Below, piece by piece: positions 36,041 to 43,747 of a stretch of DNA of 64,000 nucleotides (position 1 is its first letter; each line of letters opens with the position of its first letter). The position numbers and the translations under genes were made by a program. This DNA comes from Pirellulales bacterium (GTDB taxonomy: Bacteria; Planctomycetota; Planctomycetia; Pirellulales; JADZDJ01), in contig DASRSD010000184.1 of assembly GCA_035656635.1 (NCBI GenBank), positions 1 to 64,000 on the forward strand. Direction: 5' to 3'. The notes beneath the pieces were generated by a model. The model was given only the letters and a program-made list of their open reading frames with translations. It was not told the origin of the DNA and did not search any database.

Positions 36041-36958
36041 AGCAGCGGTCAATCATTACCGACCACTCACCCCGCACCCCTCACGGCTTCTCCGTCCGCC
36101 CGCATCAACGTGGCGTTGGTGCAGATGAGCTGCGTGTCGCAGAAAGCAAAAAACGTCGACAAGGCGCTTGCCCGAATTGCCGAAGCCGCTGCTGCCGGCG
36201 CCAATGTGGTTTGCTTGCAGGAACTGTTCCACGGGCTATATCCCTGCCAAAGCGAAGATCATGCTCGGTTTGAAGAAGCCGAACCCATTCCGGGCCCCAC
36301 GAGCGAAGCTTTGGCCGCCGCCGCCAAAAAACACGGCGTGGCGATTATTGGCTCACTCTTCGAGCGCCGGGCAGCGGGTGTGTATCACAACACGGCAATG
36401 GTGTTCGATGCCGACGGACGCACGGCAGGCATGTACCGCAAAATGCACATTCCCGACGATCCAAACTATTACGAAAAATTCTATTTCGCCCCCGGCGATT
36501 TGGGCTTCGTGGCTTTCGACACCCGATTTGGGCGCGTAGGTCCATTGGTTTGCTGGGATCAATGGTATCCGGAGGCAGCCAGGCTTACGGCTTTGCGCGG
36601 AGCGCAGATTCTGTTTTATCCCACGGCAATCGGCTGGTTGCATGCCGAAAAGTCGGAGTACGGCGTTAGCCAGCACGCTGCTTGGGAAACGATGATGCGC
36701 AGCCATGCGATTGCCAACGGCGTGTTCGTCGTGGCCGTGAACCGCGTGGGAACCGAAGGCGGCATTGAATTTTGGGGTGCGTCGTTTGTAGCCGATCCGA
36801 ACGGAAACATCTTGGCCCGGGCCACCCACGAAAAGGAAGAAACACTGATTGTGGAGTGCGATTTGGACCGCATCGACGTGGTGCGCACCCATTGGCCGTT
36901 TCTGCGTGACCGGCGGATCGATGCTTATGGCGACATTACCAAGCGGTATGTGGATTGA
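36038..36958 (+). CDS. aguB: N-carbamoylputrescine amidase
   Basis: Nitrilase-superfamily hydrolase (C-N hydrolase) that releases putrescine, ammonia and carbon dioxide from N-carbamoylputrescine. The Glu-Lys-Cys triad is Glu62 in CLQELFHGLYPC, Lys135 in YRKMHIPDDP and Cys172 in LVCWDQWYPEA. The context HIPDDPNYYEKFYFAPGD is typical for AguB. It is 17 bases upstream of aguA, so both steps from agmatine to putrescine are encoded together. The first 20 residues are low-complexity and the real start could be a little further in. Confidence 0.92.
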   Translation: MSSGQSLPTTHPAPLTASPSARINVALVQMSCVSQKAKNVDKALARIAEAAAAGANVVCLQELFHGLYPCQSEDHARFEEAEPIPGPTSEALAAAAKKHGVAIIGSLFERRAAGVYHNTAMVFDADGRTAGMYRKMHIPDDPNYYEKFYFAPGDLGFVAFDTRFGRVGPLVCWDQWYPEAARLTALRGAQILFYPTAIGWLHAEKSEYGVSQHAAWETMMRSHAIANGVFVVAVNRVGTEGGIEFWGASFVADPNGNILARATHEKEETLIVECDLDRIDVVRTHWPFLRDRRIDAYGDITKRYVD

Positions 36959-36974
36959 ACATCGTGAACACACA

Positions 36975-38036
36975 ATGAGCAGTGATCCTTGCCCCGCGCC
37001 CCTCACTCCGAGTTTAACTCCCTCCTCGCTTGGCTATCGCATGCCGGCCGAGTGGGAACCGCATGCGGCCACGTGGTTGGCATGGCCACATAAGCGCGAA
37101 AGTTGGCCCGGCAAGTTCGAGCCCATTCCACCGCTTTATGCGCAGTTGGTGCGCACACTGGCACAGTTTGAACCGGTGCATATTTTGGCCGGCGGCCCGG
37201 CGGTGATGGCGGAAGCCAACGCATTGGTCGGCGATGTCGCAAACGTCACACTGCATGATATTCCCACCAACGACGCTTGGACGCGCGATCATGGTCCCAC
37301 TTTTTTAGTTGGCCCGCCCGGTGCGACGGCGGCCTTGGTCGATTGGGGTTACAATGCTTGGGGTGGAAAATATCCGCCGTTCGATTTGGACGACGCCGTG
37401 CCCGAAAAAATCGCCGCGTGGTCTGGTCGACGTCTATTCAAGCCGGGAATCATTTTGGAAGGGGGGGCCATCGATTCCAACGGTTGCGGGACAATTCTTA
37501 CGACCGAACAATGCCTGCTCAACCCGAATCGCAATCCGCAACTTTGTTGCACCGACATGCAGCGCTACTTAGCCGATTATTTGGGCGCGAAAAAAGTGCT
37601 GTGGCTGGGTGAAGGAATCGAGGGAGACGATACCGACGGCCACATTGACGAGCTGGCGCGCTTTGTTGGCCCGCGCACGGTGGCGGCGGCCCTGGAGAGT
37701 GATACCAACGACGTGAATTATGCCCCGCTGCGAGAGAATTTCGAACGGCTGCAGCGCATGACCGATCAAGAGAACCAGCCGCTGGATGTGATCGCGCTCC
37801 CCATGCCTCGCTCGATTCATTACGATGGCCAGCGCCTGCCGGCCAGTTATTGCAATTTCTATATGGCCAACGGTGTAGCCATTGTGCCGCAGTTCGACGA
37901 CCCGGCGGATGCTAGAGTTGTACAGATACTCGGCCAACTGCTGCCCGGCCGGCAGATCATCGGCCTGCCCGCTCGCGATTTGGTGTGGGGCCTGGGAGCT
38001 TTTCACTGCATCACTCAGCAAGAACCGGCGATTTAA
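36975..38036 (+). CDS. aguA: Agmatine deiminase
   Basis: Converts agmatine to N-carbamoylputrescine, the substrate of the adjacent AguB. Family blocks are RMPAEWEPHAATWLAWPH at 22-39, TNDAWTRDHGPTF at 98-110, LEGGAIDSNGCGTILTTEQC, EGDDTDGHIDELARF and the nucleophile Cys345 in GAFHCITQQEP at the C-terminus. The start at 36975 gives 353 residues. The two genes form a compact agmatine-to-putrescine pathway; no arginine decarboxylase is visible in the window. Confidence 0.94.
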   Translation: MSSDPCPAPLTPSLTPSSLGYRMPAEWEPHAATWLAWPHKRESWPGKFEPIPPLYAQLVRTLAQFEPVHILAGGPAVMAEANALVGDVANVTLHDIPTNDAWTRDHGPTFLVGPPGATAALVDWGYNAWGGKYPPFDLDDAVPEKIAAWSGRRLFKPGIILEGGAIDSNGCGTILTTEQCLLNPNRNPQLCCTDMQRYLADYLGAKKVLWLGEGIEGDDTDGHIDELARFVGPRTVAAALESDTNDVNYAPLRENFERLQRMTDQENQPLDVIALPMPRSIHYDGQRLPASYCNFYMANGVAIVPQFDDPADARVVQILGQLLPGRQIIGLPARDLVWGLGAFHCITQQEPAI

Positions 38037-38069
38037 CAAAGCCTAAACACCACGTCGGTTAATGATCAC

Positions 38070-38957
38070 ATGGCCGACAACGAAGCGGACTTCGACGATT
38101 CGTCTTCTGCCTCGACCGGCAGTGTCGATCAGGCAGAGTTCGTAGGGCGGTCTCGGTTCGTGCTCGCGGCGTTGCTGGCTTTAGCCGCGCCGTTTTTGGT
38201 CGATGCCGCACCGATTGCCGGGCTGAAAACGCTGCACGGCGATGAGCTAATTTTGACGCCGCTCCTATTTAGCATCATCTTCGCCAAGTATGGCCTCATG
38301 GCCATGTGGCTGGCTTGGGGCGGATCGCGCGCCATTTGGCGAATGATTATCCTGGCGATCAGTTGGTTTTTCACCTGCATGCTTACGCCCGGGCCATACA
38401 CCGACGTGCCGCAGTTGTTTCTTGCATTCTATTTGCAATTGATCGTTATCGCCGCGGCCATTGCAGTGCCACGGCTATTTGGCGTGCGTTGGGTGGCGGA
38501 CGTAAAGTGGTCTGCCGGCGTTTCAGTCGCCCAGAATAAGCCCTACCAGTTTTCGATTTATGATCTGCTGATTTGGACCACCACAGTGGCCATTTTGGCG
38601 GAGCTGATTCGCTGGGTCGGCATGCCGCAGGGTGTTGGCATGGAAGGAATTTTTTTTATGTCCCTAGGCGGCGCAATGCTAGCTTTCATTGTGCTCACCG
38701 CCATGTGGGCACAATTGGCGGAAATGGCGGTTGGTTCCAGCATGGGCGGCCGGACCATTCTAACTTTCATCCTCGCATTGATTATGGCGGTTGTCGTCGT
38801 GTCCCTATCGCGAGCGCCGGGAAAAGCTGCAGCATTCCTATTCATGCTGATTCTGGCGACCACCGGTTGGCTCTTGGCTGCTTGCTACGTGCTGCGCTGT
38901 TACGGCCACCGCCTCGTACGGCGTAAATCATCCAGCCCGCAAGCGACAATAACATAA
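38070..38957 (+). CDS. Multi-pass membrane protein of unknown function
   Basis: A 295-residue membrane protein with an acidic N-terminal tail (about 25 residues) and seven or so hydrophobic helices (FVLAALLALAAPFLVD, LTPLLFSIIFAKYGLMAMWL, LFLAFYLQLIVIAAAIAV, GGAMLAFIVLTAMWAQLAEM, TILTFILALIMAVVVVSL, AAAFLFMLILATTGWLLAAC). No family motif is recognised. Its 3' end overlaps the end of the convergent PEP-CTERM gene by 116 bases. The frame is open throughout and composition is like its neighbours, so I accept both genes. Confidence 0.65.
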   Translation: MADNEADFDDSSSASTGSVDQAEFVGRSRFVLAALLALAAPFLVDAAPIAGLKTLHGDELILTPLLFSIIFAKYGLMAMWLAWGGSRAIWRMIILAISWFFTCMLTPGPYTDVPQLFLAFYLQLIVIAAAIAVPRLFGVRWVADVKWSAGVSVAQNKPYQFSIYDLLIWTTTVAILAELIRWVGMPQGVGMEGIFFMSLGGAMLAFIVLTAMWAQLAEMAVGSSMGGRTILTFILALIMAVVVVSLSRAPGKAAAFLFMLILATTGWLLAACYVLRCYGHRLVRRKSSSPQATIT

Positions 38958-39738
38958 GTGCACCTGCCGCCGGCTCAGGCACCGCGTTAATTACGCCGAC
39001 CGCGTCGAAATCGAAACCGCTGGAGGTGCTGACCGTGGAATAGGGATCGTTAATCACATTGCCGTTAAAATCAAGGCTATACGTACCAGGACCAAGCCCT
39101 TTATTGATATTCCCAATTACGTCGGTCACGCGCACGTATTGCACGTCGTTCACATCCAGCAGTGGGTTGCCGGCCAGTTCTTGCAGATCGAAGGGCGTGC
39201 CGGCCAAAGTGTCCCCCGCCAAATCGTGTAAATATGTGGGGTCCAAGAGATTCGCGTTGCTGATCTGCGTGGTGGTTTGCGTCAATGACACCGACGGAAA
39301 CCGAAAGAAATTCACGCCGTCGCTGCTCACGTCGACAAACCCTAATTCCAAAAAAGCTTGCGGCGGCGTGCCGGAGGCAAACCCGTTTTCAAATACCGCA
39401 AAATCGGAGCCTGGCCCGTTGAGGATCGGTTGCGCAAATTGAACGGCGATTTGGCCACCGTCTCCCAAGCTAACTACCTTGCCATCAGCCGGCCCGGTGG
39501 CGTTGCTTGCCGTGCCGAAAGACGCCGCAGATCCTGTCGGATTTGTAATATTCTGCGGGCCGCGTGTGATCGACGTCACTTGGCTTGCCCATTCCACAAA
39601 CTGCGGCGAGTTCGCCGAAATGCCCGGCGTGCTATACGGGCCGGCTCCAATCTGTGCGAAGCTCATTCGGGCAATCATTGCAAAAAGCACAACAGCAAAA
39701 ACAAATCGGCCAAAGTGCAAAACCTGTGCGCGTACCAT
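38842..39738 (-). CDS. PEP-CTERM surface protein, third gene of the B12-riboswitch group
   Basis: A 298-residue secreted protein: signal peptide (FGRFVFAVVLFAMIARMSFA), mature beta-rich region, and a C-terminal PEP-CTERM sorting signal (VPEPAAGALMLLSLAGWMIY then basic residues), which exosortase would process to anchor it at the surface. The core GSDFAVFENGFASGTPPQA followed by FLELGFVDVSSDGVNFFRFP suggests a beta-sandwich found in cell-surface proteins. A tail of about 24 residues follows the sorting signal, which is longer than usual. It is 82 bases after the dockerin/PEP-CTERM gene. The start at 39738 (MVRAQVLHFG) is set by the signal peptide. Confidence 0.78.
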   Translation of the reverse strand: MVRAQVLHFGRFVFAVVLFAMIARMSFAQIGAGPYSTPGISANSPQFVEWASQVTSITRGPQNITNPTGSAASFGTASNATGPADGKVVSLGDGGQIAVQFAQPILNGPGSDFAVFENGFASGTPPQAFLELGFVDVSSDGVNFFRFPSVSLTQTTTQISNANLLDPTYLHDLAGDTLAGTPFDLQELAGNPLLDVNDVQYVRVTDVIGNINKGLGPGTYSLDFNGNVINDPYSTVSTSSGFDFDAVGVINAVPEPAAGALMLLSLAGWMIYAVRGGGRNSAARSKQPRANRWSPESA

Positions 39739-39820
39739 GAGCGCGTCCTCCAAACGGGGATTTTTGAAAACATCGCACCGAACACATCGCCGGTGCAAAA
39801 AAGAAAAGCCGACTCGAACT

Positions 39821-41164
39821 CTACGCTGACGATGCCCTCATCCTGGCCTCGAACCAGCCGCGGCGGTAATACACCAACACGCCACAGCCCACGGCCCCAA
39901 TGGCCAACACCCAGGCCGCCGGCTCGGGCACACTGTTCACCGACCCGCCCCCGCTGAGCAGCAAGTTCAATAATCCTTGAAGATCGGCGTTGTTGACGGT
40001 TCCATCGTCGTTCAAATCGCCAATCGAAAGCATGTCCCTGGTGTTGAGCGTGGCATTTTGAGAGTTGCCGCCGTTCTGGTAGGCATTCAGATTGACCAGC
40101 GCCGCCAGCATGGCCACCACGTCGCTGGCGTCGACGTGCCCATCGAGATTGAAATCGCCTGGCAAATGCACATTAAAAGCGGAAGCGCTGTAAATGCCTT
40201 GTTCGTCGCCAAAGCCAGAGGCTAAAAACCGATCGTTCGCCTTGTCGTAAACCACGGAGGTATAGCCGTCGTTGCTATACACTTCGCTGTTCCCTTGCAA
40301 ATCGAACACCGTTACACCTTGGATGCCTCCCACAAATAAATACCCGCGCGCGTCGAAAAACATTCCGGCCCCGCCGTTGTTGTCTTTGGCATTGAACAGT
40401 TGGCCGCTGCTCCACTCCAGCGCCGTGTTGGTGTTGTAAGCGTTTTGCAAATCGCTGAGGGAGAACCGCCGGATTTGTCCTGCATCGGGACCAAAGCCTA
40501 CGCCCACGTATAGGCGACCGGACGAATCCATCGTCATCGACGTGCTGGCGCCGGGAATACCGTTGATGACTGAAATCGCCGGAACGCTTGCTCCTGCCGT
40601 GGAGTCGAATACCGAAACGTTGCTGCCGCTGCCAAATGCGTCAGTTCCTGAATCGATAAAGTATTTGCTGTTCGACCCGCTAAAAGGCGCGGCCAGAAAC
40701 GACGCATGAAACGGAATATTTCCCACAGGGCTGGTCGCATTTTCGCCAGCGGCAGACATGGCGAATATGTTCCCGGCATTCCCGTCCGGATTCGTGCCGC
40801 CGGCGCCGTTGCCCAACAAGATTTGGCTGAAGTCGGTGGAGAAGGTGATGGGACCGGCATCCGAGCCACTGGTGTTAACCGATCCAATCGACGTGTATGA
40901 ATCGCTGTTGAATCCGTCTTGCTTGAGCACGCTGGCCCCGTCCCACACGTACATCAATCCGTCCAACGGTCCAAAAGCCACCGATACACCATAGGCATCG
41001 CTGCTGTTTAGCGGCAAGTTGACCGGCGTGGTCGGATCACCCAGCGAAACGGCTAATGCCCGGGTCGTTAGCAGCATGCAGCACAACCACGCGCAACCTC
41101 TCACTCCCATCAAAATCAGCCAAGCCGGCCGGCCATTCCGAGCTAAACAAGAATTTATGAACAT
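39821..41164 (-). CDS. Beta-propeller-like surface protein with dockerin and PEP-CTERM
   Basis: A 447-residue secreted protein. After a signal peptide (AWLCCMLLTTRALA) come six or seven repeats of 40-50 residues with strand-turn-strand patterns (SVAFGPLDGLMYVWDGASV, STDFSQILLGNGAG, MDSSGRLYVGVGFGPD, FFDARGYLFVGGIQGVTVFD, YDKANDRFLASGFGDEQGIY), which read as a YncE/NHL-like beta-propeller. Next is a dockerin-like pair of calcium loops (GDFNLDGHVDASDVVAML and GDLNDDGTVNNADLQGLLNL), then PEP-CTERM signal VPEPAAWVLAIGAVGCGVLV and YYRRG. It is the middle gene of the riboswitch-led group. Binding of cobalamin is suggested by context only. Confidence 0.8.
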   Translation of the reverse strand: MFINSCLARNGRPAWLILMGVRGCAWLCCMLLTTRALAVSLGDPTTPVNLPLNSSDAYGVSVAFGPLDGLMYVWDGASVLKQDGFNSDSYTSIGSVNTSGSDAGPITFSTDFSQILLGNGAGGTNPDGNAGNIFAMSAAGENATSPVGNIPFHASFLAAPFSGSNSKYFIDSGTDAFGSGSNVSVFDSTAGASVPAISVINGIPGASTSMTMDSSGRLYVGVGFGPDAGQIRRFSLSDLQNAYNTNTALEWSSGQLFNAKDNNGGAGMFFDARGYLFVGGIQGVTVFDLQGNSEVYSNDGYTSVVYDKANDRFLASGFGDEQGIYSASAFNVHLPGDFNLDGHVDASDVVAMLAALVNLNAYQNGGNSQNATLNTRDMLSIGDLNDDGTVNNADLQGLLNLLLSGGGSVNSVPEPAAWVLAIGAVGCGVLVYYRRGWFEARMRASSA

Positions 41165-41227
41165 GATGAAGCTCCCGATTTAACACACTATTCAATAAAG
41201 TTGAACAATTTGCGGAGTTAACAATTC

Positions 41228-42232
41228 TTAAGGTAAATTCATCGATGCGCCGTCGACGGTTTCTCCACTGGCGCGCGTGCACAGCGCCGCCAGCACTTCC
41301 AACTGCGTGAGTTCACCTAAAAAATGCACTGAGCCGTCGCAGAATAACGCGTTGATGCCGCCGGAGTGGTCGCTCCACATTTCGTTATTTTGCCACAGAT
41401 ATTCTGGCACCGAATGATCGTTGATCAGGCCGCTTTCGTCGAAAATGTTTTCGCCGTTGGCCCATTGCCCATCGAAAGCGGCGCCGCGGCCGGTATCTTC
41501 TGAAACGATAATGGTGTGCGAAGCGCCGTCGGTAATATCTGCCAACGAAATCGGCTGCTCGTAAATCAGCACGCCGTTCATGTAGGGTTTGCCCAAGCCA
41601 TTGAAGCCAAAGTTGCCGCCGTAATCGGTGAAGGCCAAATTATCGCCGGGATCCCAGTGGCCGTTGCCGTTCATATCGCCGGTGGTCATGCCGGTTCGAT
41701 CGGCGGCATACCGCGTGCAACTGGGGCAATTGAAAATTGGCAAAATGGCGCCGGCGGCCAGCGCATTTTCCTGGGCGTTGTAAGCTTTGGTTAAATCGAA
41801 CTTGGCGAATAACGATTGTTCGCCAATGAACGGCAGCAGAAACACATTCCAACTGAGCTGACGCCCCTTCGGATTCGCGCTGGTCTTGCGATCTAACAGC
41901 CCGGGCGGAAAGGCATGCTTGGCCTCATGGTGCGTCAATAATCCCAGCCCGATTTGATGTAAATTGTTCTGGCATGCCGTGCGCCGCGCAGCTTCCCGGG
42001 CTGCTTGCACCGCCGGCAGCAATAGTGCGATCAGCACGCCAATAATCGCCAGCACCACCAGCAGCTCGACCAGCGTGAAGGCGGAAGCAATGCGGAATGC
42101 GGAATGGGGGGTGAGGAATGGATGGTGAACTGAGCTGCCAGTTGTCCGTGGTCCGTTGTTGCTCGTTGCCGGCAACTGGCCACTAACCACTGACGACTGA
42201 CCACGGCGCATCTTCAAGCCATGAGCGCTCAT
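41228..42232 (-). CDS. DUF1559 prepilin-like protein downstream of cobalamin riboswitch
   Basis: A 334-residue protein of the DUF1559 family, abundant in Planctomycetes. The type IV pilin-like helix is FTLVELLVVLAIIGVLIALL and then LPAVQAAREAARR, starting near residue 51, and the C-terminal H-x9-DG region appears as SDHSGGINALFCDGSVHFL. Unlike the usual 5-20 residue leader, about 50 residues precede FTLVELL and appear to be encoded by intergenic-type repeat DNA (42090-42210). Start codons at 42232 and 42211 are both possible; neither has a clear ribosome site. Calling it a pilus part is not justified. Confidence 0.82.
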   Translation of the reverse strand: MSAHGLKMRRGQSSVVSGQLPATSNNGPRTTGSSVHHPFLTPHSAFRIASAFTLVELLVVLAIIGVLIALLLPAVQAAREAARRTACQNNLHQIGLGLLTHHEAKHAFPPGLLDRKTSANPKGRQLSWNVFLLPFIGEQSLFAKFDLTKAYNAQENALAAGAILPIFNCPSCTRYAADRTGMTTGDMNGNGHWDPGDNLAFTDYGGNFGFNGLGKPYMNGVLIYEQPISLADITDGASHTIIVSEDTGRGAAFDGQWANGENIFDESGLINDHSVPEYLWQNNEMWSDHSGGINALFCDGSVHFLGELTQLEVLAALCTRASGETVDGASMNLP

Positions 42233-42264
42233 TGCGGCAGAAGCTATAGCAAAATGGAAACGTT

Positions 42265-42295
42265 GGCCGTGCTGTCCCTCGCAGCACAAACGGCA
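42265..42295 (-). terminator. Hairpin after riboswitch, possible expression platform
   Basis: Between the aptamer and the DUF1559 start, the minus strand reads GCCGTTTGTGCTG, loop CGAGGGA, CAGCACGGC, then AACGTTTCCATTTT. The stem is GC-rich and a modest T-rich tail follows, so it could be the regulated terminator. It is not a textbook T-run, and control at the level of translation is equally possible. Confidence 0.4.
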
Positions 42296-42304
42296 CAAAA
42301 TCGC

Positions 42305-42516
42305 GTTGGTAGGTCTTCTGACTTCCGAGCCGTACGTCGCCACAGCCTTCTCGCCGCAACGGTCCAAATTGCTTTTGCAAAGAGGATCGCGCGACAATGG
42401 CAATTAGAAAACGACGTGCGTTACCGCTCGGTTACAGCGGCGGGGCCGTCCCGGGTTTACACCGGAGTTCCCTGTTTGTTGGCCGAAAAATCAAACGCTT
42501 TCAGCCAACCACCAAC
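42305..42516 (-). ncRNA. Cobalamin (B12) riboswitch aptamer
   Basis: Read on the minus strand. The conserved core runs AACAGGGAACTCCGGTG, then TAAACCCGGGACGGCCCCGC, then CGCTGTAACCG (42430-42480), and the B12-box GAAGTCAGAAGACCTACC lies at 42308-42325. The closing P1 stem pairs GTTGGT (42511-42516) with ACCAAC (42305-42310). Together these are the diagnostic elements of a cobalamin riboswitch, which senses adenosyl- or hydroxo/aquocobalamin and usually lowers expression when B12 is plentiful. It precedes the DUF1559 gene by 73 bases, with the two PEP-CTERM genes following. No transport or synthesis gene for B12 is in the window. Confidence 0.93.
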
Positions 42517-42528
42517 ACACTACCGGGC

Positions 42529-42556
42529 AATGTAGCAGTAAAAAAATCAATTGCAA
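42529..42556 (-). promoter_or_regulatory. Predicted promoter of the riboswitch transcript
   Basis: On the minus strand TTGCAA (42551-42556), 16 bases, then TACATT (42529-42534) resembles a sigma-70 promoter with two mismatches per box. A start about seven bases later would fall just before the first aptamer stem at 42516, which supports it. Confidence 0.45.
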
Positions 42557-42576
42557 GAGGCCGAAATTGCAGGCAA

Positions 42577-43509
42577 TTATGACCGAATTCGGACTGCTTT
42601 TCGTATTGGCCGCGCTTTTGCATCGCGATGACTTCGCTGCTTGCCGTTGACCGTGGCCGGGGCGCTGGCTAAGGGATCGGCTGCGCCGTTGAGTGGATCG
42701 CCAACCGCTGCTTTTTCAATGCGCTGCGTTGCTTGCCGCGCATAATCAGGCGAAAGTTCAAAGCCCATCCAGTTGCGGCCCAATTTTTTTGCCACCGTGA
42801 GCGTGGTGCCGCTGCCGGTAAATGGATCGAGCACTAAATCGCCGGCGTTCGAGCTGGCCCGCACAATCCGCCCTAGCAATTGCTCGGGCATTTGGCAGCC
42901 GTGAAAACCGGCCCGCTCTTTGAATGTGCCTGCCACACGCGGGAAGTACCAGGTGTCCGAATTCTCGCTGAATCCTCCCGTCACATCTTGCGGTCGTAGT
43001 ATCCACGTATCGTCCGGCAGCCGACCCTTGGGATTCGCCCGCGCATCGGCATACACCAATTGCCGGGCCGACGGAACCCGAATCGTCGGGTCGTCAAAAT
43101 TAAACGTGAACTGCTTCGGGTCTTTCAAAAAATGAAACAAATGGGCGTGCGAGCGATTGAACTTCCGCGTGCAATTCACGCCGAAGGTGTAATACCAAAT
43201 CACCCAACTGCGGCAACTGAAGCCCAAATCGCGGGCTAAGACCTTGAGCTCCGCGGCATATTCGTCGCCAATGGCCAGCCAGAACGTGCCATCGGGCCGC
43301 AATGCCCGGTATACGCCGGCCATCCATTGCCGTGACCAATCCAGGTAGTGCTGGTAGGCCTTCCGGTCGTCGTACACATCGTACTCGTAGCCGATGTTGA
43401 ACGGCGGATCGGCAAACGCCAAATGCACGCTGCCCGGCTCCAGCTTGGCCAGCAGTTCGATGCAATCGCCCTGATGAATTCGATTGTTTTTGAAAGCCAC
43501 GGAAGACAC
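42577..43509 (-). CDS. Solitary DNA adenine/cytosine methyltransferase (beta class)
   Basis: A 310-residue site-specific DNA methyltransferase. The catalytic motif IV is DPPF at 34-37 and the SAM motif is DPFTGSGTT at 228-236; the order IV before I marks the beta group, which usually methylates the exocyclic amino group of adenine or cytosine N4. No restriction endonuclease lies nearby, so it is probably an orphan, possibly regulatory, enzyme like CcrM. The C-terminal tail is basic ([21 protein letters not shown] without similarity). The start at 43509 ([10 protein letters not shown]) is typical. Confidence 0.87.
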   Translation of the reverse strand: MSSVAFKNNRIHQGDCIELLAKLEPGSVHLAFADPPFNIGYEYDVYDDRKAYQHYLDWSRQWMAGVYRALRPDGTFWLAIGDEYAAELKVLARDLGFSCRSWVIWYYTFGVNCTRKFNRSHAHLFHFLKDPKQFTFNFDDPTIRVPSARQLVYADARANPKGRLPDDTWILRPQDVTGGFSENSDTWYFPRVAGTFKERAGFHGCQMPEQLLGRIVRASSNAGDLVLDPFTGSGTTLTVAKKLGRNWMGFELSPDYARQATQRIEKAAVGDPLNGAADPLASAPATVNGKQRSHRDAKARPIRKAVRIRS

Positions 43510-43680
43510 CTCTTGTGTCGATTGATGCGCCGGTGAATCAAAAACATTCTACCCGAAACTGGGCGCATGTACATATATTACTCTTGCCGGCGAAAGACGC
43601 CATAATCTAATGGTTTCCGGAAGGGTTTAACAAGAGTGTGGATGATGTGCTTTTTTAACTAGTTGAAGCTGTGTGGTTCC

Positions 43681-43709
43681 GCCCGACCGACACGACACAG
43701 TCGGGCTAT
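43681..43709. repeat. Palindromic repeat, ATAGCCCGAC family (copy 2)
   Basis: GCCCGAC (43681-43687) pairs with GTCGGGC (43700-43706) and is followed by TATG. On the minus strand this reads ATAGCCCGACTGTGTCG, matching the element at 2521-2543. It lies directly upstream of the isomerase start. Confidence 0.5.
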
Positions 43710-43747
43710 GTAACTCACCGCCTGCCGCCTGCTGCATACCGCCTACT

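Noticed and set aside
41228-42232. Type IV pilus or type II secretion operon
   Set aside because: Apart from the DUF1559 helix there is no ATPase, platform protein, secretin or prepilin peptidase in the window; DUF1559 proteins are abundant in Planctomycetes without such context.
42233-42403. 57-codon N-terminal extension of the DUF1559 protein
   Set aside because: It would translate the B12-box and part of the riboswitch aptamer, so it must be untranslated leader.
42577-43509. Restriction-modification system
   Set aside because: Only the methyltransferase is present; neighbours are a surface-protein gene group and an isomerase.
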